Source: Phlyctochytrium arcticum (Eukaryota; Chytridiomycota; Chytridiomycetes; Chytridiales; Chytridiaceae). Taken from it: 64,000 nucleotides of DNA. The DNA lies in contig JAHLKI010000013.1 in NCBI GenBank assembly GCA_025602905.1, forward strand, positions 372,001 through 436,000, in the 5' to 3' direction. The notes under the pieces were generated by a model, which saw only the letters and a program-made list of their open reading frames with translations, was not told where the DNA came from and did not search any database. The position numbers were made by a program, and so were the translations under genes. Below are positions 1 to 10,832 of this stretch, one piece after another (positions within the stretch are counted from its first letter, which is position 1; each line of letters starts with the position of its first letter).

Positions 1-2
1 AT

Positions 3-1124
3 TTTACCTCGAAAGGCATGGGACAAATGCGTGCAGATGGTTTTGATCAAACTATTGCTGTACTAGGCCCGGAAACCGACACCAATGCGCAGTGGTTCAG
101 GGTTCGAGGATTCGCAACCTGTACGCTCATGCGGACAACCTGCCACTGTGGCAGTGGGAGCCGTGCAGCATGGAAGGATCTTTACAAGGATGCTGGAATT
201 ACGGAATACGAAGAGCCTCCGAATCGACCTAACGTCAACACTGAAGGCACCGGCGGTATTTACATCGCAACCACCATAGCCACCCTGGCAGCTGTAAGCA
301 ACTCGACCAATAAAAATAGCGGCCTGCTCAACCAGGAGCTCTATGATGGGGATATCTGCGGAGGGAAATCATCACGGCTCATGTGCACAACCTTCAGTAC
401 CCTACGGAAGGGAATCGCAACAGTGGAATATGCTGCTAGTGTTGGTGGTGTGGCCCCCAGTGCCGTGTTGGTCTCGGATATTGAAGTCAGCGATGAGCCC
501 TTTGTTGCCGGTTCAACAACATGGAAGCTACTGCTGAGCTGGTTCAACTTATTCAACACTACGCAACCGTTGAGCCGGTTCCGCATGAGTCGCCCACCCC
601 CACTACTGCAGTGGCTCTCCCAAACGGGTTCAGGCCTATCGGCACTCATGGCCGAGGAAGGCATGGAAATGTTTAACGTTCTACTTGTAACCCAAGCTCT
701 TTCCATTTCCCAAAACTACGCGGTCGAGACTTGTGACGTTACTGAGCGAGGATCCGGGAGTTTTTTGACATTATCATCATTCCCACGCACTATTCTCTTC
801 GTGCTCGGAGGAGTGACTTTAGTTCTTGGCATTACAGCGTATGTAGTTGCACGCTACGACGATCAGGTACCCACACTATTGGGACCGTGCTCACGAATTC
901 ACAACGACACGGCAGCTCTTATGCAAATTGCCTCTCAATCAGAATTTATCCGAAACCGGCTCAATCTTCTTGGAAACTCTCCCACCCCCGACTTGTGGAA
1001 TGCATTGGACGCGAATGTGGCATTCGGTGAGGCGCTCAGCACAATTGAAGGTGATGTCGGACACTTGTCAGTCGGACCCAAAAAGTCAATCCGTCCGTTG
1101 GAGATGGGGCGGCGCTACATATAA
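3..1124 (+). CDS. Hypothetical membrane protein, 3' part (5' end outside window)
   Basis: The frame is open from the left edge, so the ATG at 18 may be internal and the gene may start outside the window. The visible 368 residues match no family I recognise. Near residues 255-280 there is one strong hydrophobic segment (ILFVLGGVTLVLGITAYVV), followed by an RY-D stop-transfer pattern and a polar tail of about 90 residues. The upstream part is Ser/Thr/Gly/Cys-rich and could be extracellular. Stop is TAA at 1122-1124. It converges on the m-AAA protease gene, with about 190 bases between the two stops. The coding call rests on length and the membrane segment only; function is unknown. Confidence 0.45.
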   Translation, partial: FTSKGMGQMRADGFDQTIAVLGPETDTNAQWFRVRGFATCTLMRTTCHCGSGSRAAWKDLYKDAGITEYEEPPNRPNVNTEGTGGIYIATTIATLAAVSNSTNKNSGLLNQELYDGDICGGKSSRLMCTTFSTLRKGIATVEYAASVGGVAPSAVLVSDIEVSDEPFVAGSTTWKLLLSWFNLFNTTQPLSRFRMSRPPPLLQWLSQTGSGLSALMAEEGMEMFNVLLVTQALSISQNYAVETCDVTERGSGSFLTLSSFPRTILFVLGGVTLVLGITAYVVARYDDQVPTLLGPCSRIHNDTAALMQIASQSEFIRNRLNLLGNSPTPDLWNALDANVAFGEALSTIEGDVGHLSVGPKKSIRPLEMGRRYI

Positions 1125-1311
1125 CAGGATTGGGCGAGAAAAGAATATCATTTCCTTTGTAGAGAAATATTTAGCAGACTGTTGTTCTTTGGAAATGTAT
1201 GAGATCGTATTTAACGCAAAATGTGTGTTGGGAATTTTATTTTATGCAACATTAGAAGTGATATTATAGCAGCGACAGCAGGGGGGAAAAATATATATAC
1301 GATCTGAGATT

Positions 1312-3834
1312 TTACTCCTTCTTCTCCTCGGATGATGGCTTGCTATCCTTATCCTTATCGTCGATATGTTGCTCCTTCTTCAAATCTTCGATAATTTCTT
1401 TGGCATCCTCAAGTTGTGGAGTACCAAGGTACTCGACGTAATTGCCACTCTCTGGCCATTCTCTGTAAGATTTGTTTTAGAATGCTAAAGATTTTTCGAA
1501 AAGAGTAATTGCAAAAACAAACCTTGGACCGAGCAAACGAATCATGTCTTCACGACCAATGACCTCCTTCTCAAGGAGCAACTTTGCGACTTTCTCAACC
1601 TCGGCGCGACGCGTGGTCAAAAGTGTAACAGTCCTCTCATACGCGCTAGCGATAATTTTCCGAACTTCCTCGTCAATCAATTGCGCAGTGTGTTCTGAGA
1701 ATGGTTTCTGGAAAGTTTGTTCGCCCTGACCGTTGTCGTACGAAATGTTTCCAAGAGCGGCTGTCATACCGTAGGTCTGAACTTGCGCATAGGCCATCTT
1801 GGTAACCTTCTGCAAATCGTCGGACGCGCCAGTGGTTATAGAGTCAAAGAAAATCTTTTCGGACGCACGACCACCAAGCGTCATACACATCATGTCGAGT
1901 ATTTGAGCAGTTGAGTGCAAGTATTCTTCCTTTGGCAGGTACTGAGCGTAACCAAGGGCTCCTACTCCGCGAGGAATAATTGAGACCTTGAGGAGCGGAT
2001 GAGCGTGCTGCAAGAACCATCCAGCAACAGCATGACCAGCTTCGTGGTGAGCAACAATCTTCTTCTCTTCGGGACTCAGAACGCGGGACTTCTTTTCCAG
2101 ACCTGCAACCACACGCTCAATGGCTTGCTCAAAGTGCTTCTCGGTAACGGACTCGGCTAGGTTACGGGCGGCAATAAGAGCGGCTTCATTGCACACATTG
2201 TGGACATCTGCACCAGAAAATCCGGGGGTCAAAGCAGCCAGCTTTCGCGCAAGACGCTCAATGTCCTCATTCGTCTTGATCGGTTTCAGATGGACTTTGA
2301 AAATCTCAACACGACCTTTGATGTCTGGTCGATCAATGGCAATGTGTCGATCGAATCGTCCTGGTCGAAGCAAAGCGGGATCAAGCACATCGGGACGATT
2401 GGTACCGGCGAGGACGACAACGTGTTCGCTTGAGCCAAAACCATCCATTTCGACCAAAAGCTGATTGAGAGTACTCTCACGCTCATCATTGCCACCGGCC
2501 ATACCACCACGCCCACGAGCCTTACCAACAGCGTCGATCTCGTCGATAAAAATGATACATGGGGCATTCTTCTTGGCAGTAGCAAACAAGTCACGCACGC
2601 GGGATGATCCAACACCAACAAACATTTCGACAAACTCTGATCCAGAGACACTCAAGAATGGCGTACCAGCTTCACCAGCTGTGGCTTTGGCCAAAAGGGT
2701 TTTACCCGTACCGGGAGGACCGGACAAGATGGCTCCCTTGGGGATTTTAGCACCGAGCTTTTCGTACCGAGCTGGGTCCTTCAAAAATTTGACAAACTCC
2801 ATGATCTCCTCCTTTGCCTCGTCCATGCCGGCCACATCCTTGAATTTGACTTGAACGTCGGTTTCGTGGTTGAACATCTTGGCCTTGGACTTGCCGATGC
2901 CAAAGATTCCCTGTCCACCACCGCCGGCTCCACCTGCTCGTCGCGAGAACCAGTAGAAGACACCGACCATCAACAAAGTGGGAGCCAGGTTCAAAAGAAT
3001 AGACAAGGTGCTCAATTCATTAACGTAGGTTACAGGGATACGCTCCCGGGATGGAATACCCAGTTCGTTCTGTGCACCTTCAAGGCTTTGTTCGAAATTC
3101 TCAACACTTCCGATTGTGAAGTAAAAGTGTGCCCGGTTTGCCGGCAAATGGCCCTGAGTGGTTGAGCGAAGCTGTGGTGCATCCGGACGGAGGTATACAC
3201 GCACCAAGGCCTTATTAACAACCTCGAGGTGGTCAACAAAGCCCTTCTCCAGCATATTGCTACGGAACTCTTGCCATGTAATCTGATGTTCGTTGTTGAA
3301 TGACGAGGAAAATTGGTAGAGGAAAAACGCGGCGGGAAGTCCATAAAACAGAACAGCGTTGGGATTGATCTTGAAAGTGAAAATCTCTATTGGTGGTGGC
3401 GGTTTAGGTCCTTTGTGCTGACCCCCCTCCTCCTCCTTTTCCCCATCTTGACTCCGCTTTGATCGACGCCCACTCGACTCTTTTCTCGACTCGGATTCAT
3501 CCTTTTCCTCGTTTTTGTTCTCATTTTCGCCGTCACGCTTGGGATCGGATCCACGCTTGAAGTTTTCGAATCCCTTGGGCAAATCTTCGTCCTTCTTTTG
3601 ATGATCCTTTTCAGTTGCCATTGTCCTTATGCTGCCGCTCAGCCATGGATGTGACGATATAGAGGTGGCAGGAACGCGGAAAGCATTGGGATCTGGTCGC
3701 AGGGAATGCCCGACTCGGGAAAGCGAAGATAGGGACGAGACTGTTTGGAAGCGGGAGGATTTGACCAGTGACAGTGTCAGATTGCCGACAGGCCCAAACA
3801 GGACATGGCGAGTCCTATTGAGTAAAGAGGCCAT
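1312..3834 (-). CDS. AFG3: Mitochondrial m-AAA protease subunit (Afg3/Yta12 type, FtsH family)
   Basis: ATP-dependent zinc metalloprotease of the inner mitochondrial membrane, which degrades misfolded membrane proteins and processes precursors. Two exons: 3834-1523 and 1462-1312, intron 1463-1522; 820 aa, normal for the family. The N-terminus is Arg/Ser-rich and poor in acids (targeting peptide), then a charged linker (about 80-145). FtsH_ext lies between membrane segments near 157-175 and 274-296. Walker A GPPGTGKT is at 372-379, Walker B IIFIDE at 427-432, the SRH includes RPGRFDRH (490-497), and the zinc site HEAGH is at 597-601. The second exon restores the family-like LGPR-EWPE junction and ends in a Lys/Glu-rich tail; without it the frame runs into intron sequence. 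Afg3 and Yta12 paralogues cannot be told apart by eye. Confidence 0.95.
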
Positions 3835-5384
3835 ATGCGAGTTGATGCTGGTGATGGGTCACAGTTGCGGATAAATCTAAAGTGAATAAGAGTGTGAGAT
3901 TGAGGACGTTGGCTGCGATACGACGAAATATGTACCCACAAACTAAAGTCCGGTACTAGTAGCAGTCCAAGACGGGTCCTTCTATATCAGAGTTTACTAA
4001 TTGCCGGACTGCAAATGTGCTGCAGTTTGGCAATTTCGCGGAAGTTCGTTGCGGGGCCCCGCCGTCGCCGATCCCGACCGTTGCCAAGGCACCAGCCGGG
4101 TGACTCATGGAATTCATCTTTTCCTTCAAGACGATCTCTCAATCTGTCAACACATTCTGACCACCCGTCGACCGTGGACTGGAGGATTGAAGGCCTGATC
4201 CTTGGGCATACATTCGCAGACGGCAAATTGTCCTGGTTCAAGGTCGGTTTGGGTGGAGATCCTGGAGGAAGTCCATTACGAAACCGGTGATCTCTTTGGG
4301 AGTCTTTGAGTCTTGATCTAGACAGTTCTAGATGTTTTTGCGCCGTATTGTTTAGATCTAGAATTATCCAGTGTTCTTGCATCTCTTGGGCTGACACCTC
4401 CCTTGATGGAGGATTCTCCACCTCTCAGGCTTCAGCATATATGCTCCGAAATGTATGACTCGTGCGATTTTGGAAAGGCATCAACAGCATCTGCCAGAGT
4501 ACTGAGAGTACCTGCCAACCAAAGCCTCATTGTCAACGTGTTTGCTATACTCCCTTCGAGCATTGTATGGGAAAACCTTTGGCATTTGCTGTGCTAGGTT
4601 GCGTCCAACTCCATCGTGATCCTCATAGATCACAATATGCAATTATTTCTGCAATAAGAGTTCCACCTGAACGTGCAGGATATCGTAGGGGAGACTCCAG
4701 CGGCTGAAGGCAAACATTACAAAGTGTGTGCTGCAAATGCTACTAATGAGCATATGGCACTGCATGAATCTACCCCATCCGAATATGTACCGTCAACAAA
4801 AAACACATTGCAGGTAAAGACATCTATAGCCTGCTTCTGGAAACCGAACCCGTCTCGAAGTTGTTATAAATGTTGTGTTGATGAATGTTGTGATAACTTT
4901 TTGTTTGTGACGCGAGCAGCTGCGCAGCGACTCCGTGGTTTCCCGCCCCCGTCGGGCGATTCCGGAGCGGCCGACCTCCGTTCCCGGATTTCATAAAAGA
5001 GCGTGTTGATAGTGTTTTCCGCTCGAACATTGTTATTCTTCTAGACGTATTTTGATTGTCAGAACTCAACGGCGAGGGACCCATTATATCTGGCAAGAGT
5101 TTTCCCAAAGTCACCGAGACAGTCTTTCCGCTCAACACGTATATAACACTTTTGCACGAGCGTGATACCCACCTTGACGCACCTTGACCTCTTGCCGTTC
5201 TCTATATACTCTGCTCCTGGTTCTGCGCTACTATCGTACTCGTTGCCAGCTTACATTTGAGAAAGCGCTCCACGTTCATACATCCCACGGCCTCTTGATC
5301 AACACTTTTTCAAGTCGCGACGCACTTTTCACACTCATCATCACAGGACCGGCGCAAGTTTGAGAGGCGAACTATACCGACAAA
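3835..5384. other. Divergent intergenic region between m-AAA protease and ZIP transporter
   Basis: About 1.55 kb with several short open frames on both strands, none with a recognisable domain, splice logic or codon pattern. It must hold the promoters of both flanking genes. A GC-rich stretch at about 4910-4985 stands out from its AT-richer surroundings. I see no RNA gene. Confidence 0.5.
5202..5210 (+). promoter_or_regulatory. TATA-like element of the ZIP transporter gene
   Basis: CTATATACT lies about 180 bases upstream of the ATG at 5385, in a pyrimidine-rich context. A second AT-rich candidate (GTATATAACA) is at about 5140. Position and sequence only. Confidence 0.35.
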
Positions 5385-6584
5385 ATGGCCGAGGGAGAGA
5401 TACAAAATGTTGGCCTCGCCTTTGGTATATGCATAGGAGCGGGCCTGGCAACGGCCATTGGGAGTGCCCTGCCATTTGTTGTGAATCACGCCAACCCATT
5501 ATACCTGGCACTCTCACTAGCACTGTCGGCTGGTGTGATGCTATACGTCTCTTTCGTTGAAATTTTTGTCAAGGCCGAGGATGCATTTGCGAAAACGGTA
5601 TGCTTACAGTGCTTTAATGTTGTTTATGCTATAAAACAAGTGCTGATTTCTTCTCTATTGTCTAGGTCCCTGCAGGCAGCAATTTGGGTTACATCTATGC
5701 CACGGCTAGCTTTTTCGGAGGAATGGCCTTTTGTGCATTACTGGATATCTTGGTGCACTGGTTACATCCGCAACATAACTGCTCGACTCTACCCCCAGAA
5801 TTGCTGGGACGCGATGCAGAACGTACTCCTTCATTACCACGTAGCGCGCGTGGATCCGAAGTCAGCATCACCCCCGAGGAGGATCAGATATCTGCGATTC
5901 ATGTTCCAGAGCCGTACACAAAGGATGATGTTGAATCTGTTCTTCCTGCTCCAAACAACGTAAGTGAAATGTCTGATGTGCGGGTGGTAGTGCCCTATAC
6001 TGATCTGTTGTTTAAAGCAGAGCTCCAACCGTCGAAGACAGAGCAATGCAAGCAAGTTGTGCATGTCAACTGCCTCGGCCAATCATCAGCATTCACATCC
6101 TGTAGACAAGTACGGTCTACACAGAATGGGGGCCCTGTCGGCAGCTGCTATCGCCATCCACAATCTTCCCGAAGGTCTCGCAACGTTCATGGCTACTCTT
6201 GCATCGCCCTCCCTGGGAGCTTCTCTGGCCGTGGCGATCGCCATCCACAACATACCCGAAGGCATTTGTGTGGCATTACCCATATTTTACGCGACCGGCA
6301 ACAGGTGGAAGGCATTCATGTGGGGAACCCTGAGCGGAGTCAGCGAGCCAATCGGCGCCCTGATTGGGTACGGCATATTGCGCGCTTCGGGGAGCAGGGA
6401 CGGGTTTAGCAATATGGCATTTGGCATCATGTTTGGCATGGTGGGCGGGATCATGGTGTTCATCAGTCTGGGCGAGCTGTTGCCGACGGCGCACCGCTAC
6501 TGCAGCAATTCGGGCAAGATAAAAGCGGCCATGGTGTGTGGGATGGCCATTATGGCCCTGAGTCTAGTTTTGTTTAAAATCTAG
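5385..6584 (+). CDS. ZIP-family metal (zinc) transporter, ZupT/GufA-like
   Basis: Moves Zn2+ or related divalent metals into the cytoplasm, across the plasma or an organelle membrane. Three exons: 5385-5597, 5666-5959, 6021-6584; both introns start GTA(A/T)G and are phase 0; 356 aa. The two signature motifs of membrane helices 4 and 5, HNLPEG and HNIPEG, are in exon 3 and supply the metal-binding His/Glu residues. About eight hydrophobic segments are visible. Between helices 3 and 4 lies an acidic/His-containing cytoplasmic loop (about residues 105-200). The start has an A-rich context (CAAAATGG). The second acceptor could also be three bases earlier (6017), adding one Gln. Which membrane it acts in cannot be read from sequence. 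Confidence 0.9.
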
Positions 6585-7010
6585 AGAGACAAATATATAC
6601 ATCCCTTATGTGTCCAGGTCTTCAAATTCTCCCGAGTTCCTGTGGCGACTCGCGAGACGAATCAGAGACGGATGGCCTGATTTCAAATGGTCAAAACTTT
6701 AAAACGACGCGAGGCTAAGCCCCCCGGAAGTCGCAGTTTGCCAGTTTCCGAAATTTCAGAAATCCCCGTTTCCGTATCCACCTTGCAGGTAAAGAATCCC
6801 CGCAGCAAGATCCCCGATCCTCCCAGCCGCACTATATAAGGGTGGGCGAGTAGGACCCTCCTCCCTCCCTCGTCGTTCTTGTTGCCCTTTACATATACTC
6901 TATGACTTTCCCGTAAGTGATCTGCAGCCCCGTTCGTGCTCCCTCTTGACTTTTGGACGTTCACTAAATTGTGTCCATTTTGCTAGTTAAAAAGTAGTTG
7001 CTTCAGCATC
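6585..7010 (+). promoter_or_regulatory. ENA-type ATPase promoter with TATA box and 5'UTR intron
   Basis: TATATAAG sits at 6833-6840, preceded by a C-rich stretch. A canonical GTAAGT donor at 6913 pairs with TTGCTAG ending at 6986, which would remove a 74-nt intron from the leader before the ATG at 7011. The region 6585-6830 shows nothing else I can support. Confidence 0.5.
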
Positions 7011-10000
7011 ATGCCATCTACATCAAATACCATCGTGGAAAGCACTCTGCCCGACTCCTTGGTCTGGCACACTGTTACTGTTGAACGGATATGCAGCTTC
7101 CTCGGCGTTGACACCGCACAAGGCCTTCACTCTGCTTCCGTCCCCGACTTACTCGCCAAGTATGGACCAAACTCTATTCGCACTACACGGGTACTCAAAT
7201 GGTTCCATGTTCTTATCCGGCAATTTATCGATGTGATGAACTGGGTCTTTTTCGCTCTGGGTGCTGCTGCCTTTGTCCTGGGAGATATTGCAACTGGTGT
7301 CATCTTTTGTTGTTTGAGTGTCATAAACATTTACTTGACATTCAATGAGGAGTATTCTGCGGAGAAAACACTGGAGGCGTTACGTGGATTGTCTTCGCCG
7401 ACCTGCACTGTTATCCGCGACGGCGTCGAGTCTGTGATTCCTGCCACTGATGCAGTCCCTGGGGACATCCTGGTCATCAAGGCGGGGGACAAGATTGCCG
7501 CTGATTGTCGACTGTTCCTGGCTAGTGGACTTCAAATCGATGAGGCTTTGTTGACGGGCGAGTCTGCCCCTGTCACTAAAAATTTGGATCTGCTCACGAA
7601 TGAGATCGAACCGTTGGGCGATCGGAAAAACATGGCCTACAGCTCCACGATTGTCATCAAGGGCCGAGGAATGGCCATCGTTGTCGCGACAGGAATGCAA
7701 TCCGAAGTCGGCAAGATTGCCAAATCACTACGGGACGCTGATGCAGAGTCGGGCGATAAGACGCATATTCAAAAGGCCTTGAACAAGATGTACTTTGCTC
7801 TGCTGGGAGTAGCCGTTTTACTCGTGTTGATTGTTTTAGCGAGCAACAAGTTTGTCGTTCCGTACAGTGTTGGAATGTACGCTCTCACCGCGGCCCTGTC
7901 CGTTTTGCCTGCTGGATTGACGACCGTATTGACGGTGACTTTGGTCTTAGGTGGGAAGGAGATGACCCGCCAGCGAGCTCTGGTACGCAAGCTGCGCTGT
8001 CTTGAGACACTTGGTGCCGTCAATGCCATCTTCTCCGACAAGACGGGTACATTGACCGAAGCCAAAATGACGGTTGTCCGAGTTTGGGCACCTTTATCTG
8101 GTCACTGTATCTTGGGCAGCGATGGACGCATCCAAAGAGCAAATGCTGCTGGCGATGAGGACGACACTCTGGCCGACGAAAAAGTTGTTCCTTCTGGGCA
8201 ACTCGAGGTGCTGATCCAATGCTGTGCACTTTGTAATACCGCCGCCCTCATCGAGCCATCGCCAATCAAGTCGGTCACTCCCACACCTGCAGTATCCAGT
8301 GACTCACTCGCCAAGCAACAACAACTGTCCAATGAAAGTATTTTGTCGGCAGCCGCACCATCTACCGGTGGTACTCCCACCGAACTTGCACTCCAAATAT
8401 TTGCCGATCGCTTCAATATGGCCAAACCCGTTTTGGAAGCTCAGGGATGGACTTTGATTCACGAACACCACTTTGATTCTACCATCAAGCGCATGTCGGT
8501 TGTCTACAAAATGCCCAACTCAGACGATTTGGCTGTATTTGTAAAGGGTGCCGCCGAGAGTGTCTTGCAGCTATGCAACAACGTAGATTTGGTCGAGGTC
8601 AATTCCGAGATTGAGAAGGGAGCAAGCAAAGGGTTGCGATCTATGGTGCTGGCGTTTAAACATATCCCCGCGGCTGCTGTTCAGCAAGGCTGGACAGGAC
8701 TGCAACGCTCTGAAGCAGAATCAGAACTCGAATTTCTCGGAATATGTGAAATTCAGGACCCGTAAGTAACCGACATCTTTTCAACATATGTTAGCTACCT
8801 TGCTGACTTTACCTGTTAGACCACGACCTGAAAGTAAAGGAGCCGTCAAGCAAGCACATCAGGCCGGAATTACTGTTCACATGCTGACTGGAGATCACCT
8901 TGCCACCGCAATCGCAATTGCCCGACAAATCAATGTATTACCCGCCACGTTCCCTGCTCATTTCGTCAACACCGGTCCCGCATTCGACGCTCTTTCAGAT
9001 GCAGAAATTGATGCGCTCCCGACCCTCCCGCTTGTAGTGGCGCGCTGCTCTCCCGAGACAAAGGTCCGAATGATCCGAGCGGCCAAACGCCGCGGCATGA
9101 TTAGCGCCATGACGGGTGACGGTGTCAACGACTCTCCATCACTCAAAATCGCAGACGTTGGGATCGCAATGGGTCTGAATGGAAGTGATGTAGCCAAACA
9201 AGCATCCGATATGATTCTCACCGACGACAATTTTGCCACCATTATCCGCGCCATAAAAGAAGGACGTAGGATTTACCGCAACATTCAGCGATTTCTTCTC
9301 TACTATTGGATCGGTCTTGCCGCTGGTGCGATTGCTATTATTGTCAACCTGTGGATGAAGGATCTGGACAATGAACCGATTGCACCTTTGACCACGGTCC
9401 AACTGCTCATTCTTGCCATTGTCATGGCCCCTCCTGCAGCCTCCTTGTCAAAACAGCCTGCCGCCCCGGGACTGATGCGCGAACCGCCCCGCCCTTCATC
9501 GGAATCGCTCTTCAACAAGGAGATTACTATGGACATGATCTTTTACACGTCTCTTACCATTCTTTGCTTACTGCTACCATTTTATATGGTTCTACTGGCT
9601 CTCGCCCCCGATGGCTTCGCGGGCCGGGGCTGCGATTTCCTCTACACGGACGAATGTGCTCCACTCCAAAGCGCCCGGACCGTTTTCATGGCCATCTTTA
9701 CATTTACCCTCGCCATCCAAGCCATCCATTGTCGCTCATTCCGGGATACGGAATTCTTCTCGGTAGCGGGTCTTCGCACCACAGCCAAAAACTATCTCTG
9801 GATCGGCTCTTGCCTGGTCGGCGTTCTCTACCTCGTTCTCTTCTCTGAAGTCCCCGGTATTGCCCGCAACGTCGGCATGCGTCCTTTGGGCTGGGAATGG
9901 GGCTTGATCGTCGGTGTCGTGGTACTCTACTTGTTTGTCGGCGAGCTGTACAAGGCCGGAAAACGGCGATGGATGAAGGTGCCGCAGGGTCAGATTGTTC

Positions 10001-10053
10001 TGCATGAAGCCCATTCGGAAATGGAAATGGGGACGGCGGCCGGGTTGCCTTGA
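7011..10053 (+). CDS. ENA1: P-type ATPase, type IID (ENA-like Na+/K+-exporting ATPase)
   Basis: Predicted plasma-membrane pump that exports Na+ and K+ using ATP, giving salt tolerance. Two exons: 7011-8761 and 8820-10053; the intron starts GTAAGTAACC and ends GTTAG; 994 aa, close to the family norm. Visible parts: N-terminal cation-ATPase domain (about 15-90), actuator loop with TGES at 182-185, phosphorylation motif DKTGTLT with Asp343, a nucleotide-binding domain with a variable Ser/Thr-rich insertion (about 430-465), and hinge motif GDGVNDSP from 683. The segment after it (VGIAMGLNGSDVAK) and the C-terminus (GWEWGL..GELYKAGKRR) resemble ENA pumps more than SERCA or PMA pumps. Ion specificity is inferred from this; an ACU-type or Ca2+ pump is the alternative. 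Confidence 0.9.
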
Positions 10054-10832
10054 GTACCTTTTCGCGGACAGTCTGCCGGGATACTCAAATACCGTTTGCT
10101 ATCACTTACTCGTACTTTATTAATCTACCTTTTGCGTTTGTACATATCTATTTAAATTTTGAATACCGCCTCCACTTTACATTTGAAATACTTTGGTACA
10201 ATATATACATTGTTTAGTTTCGCAGAACCCGTATCAATTCGTTTCTTTCACTCGCGAAACTTGCACCGAAAAGGTGCTCCAGTTTCAGGTATGATTCTGT
10301 AAAAATCTGCATGAAGTGTCATCTGAGACTCGTTTTACCACAGAACTCATTCTCATGCTTTGCATCTGACTTTGTTGCCAGTGGCGGAAGGGGGCCAGGC
10401 AGACCGTCGTCTCTGCAAACGCGGTGCTTACTTGCGGTGCTCACTTGCTCTGCTGATACCTGACGAATTCGACCGGTTGAGGAGGACGCTAATGAAGGTT
10501 TTATTCTCAAGTCGGGAGGTATATATTGCTGGGCTCGCCTTTTCAGCTTCAATACTCCCACGCCTCCACCGTTTATTTACGTCGGGGTGGATAAAATCGC
10601 AAGTAAGAACTGAATTCAGGCCGCGCATCAAGTATATTGTTAAATGGCTTTATGAAGAGGTCAAATACACACATCCAAAAGGGAAGCAGCTCTATTCGGG
10701 AACCATCACAAGGGAAGTTGGTATGGCTATATAGTGTGTCAACGCACTATATTAAGAGACAAAAAGAGGGAGGTTGAGATATACACTGTGAAAGAGGGGA
10801 GGCAGAAGGGAAAATTGGGGGGAGGAGTGCGC
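10054..10832. other. Convergent intergenic region (ENA and OPT 3' ends)
   Basis: About 780 bases between two converging stops. It is AT-rich with small shadow frames on both strands and no recognisable gene or repeat; probably 3'UTRs and terminators of both neighbours. Confidence 0.5.

Noticed and set aside
2120..2854. Plus-strand frames of 114-129 codons
   Set aside because: Antisense shadows of the m-AAA protease catalytic region.
4673..4996. 107-codon Cys-containing frame
   Set aside because: No homology-like pattern, no splice context, and it ends in GC-rich intergenic sequence.
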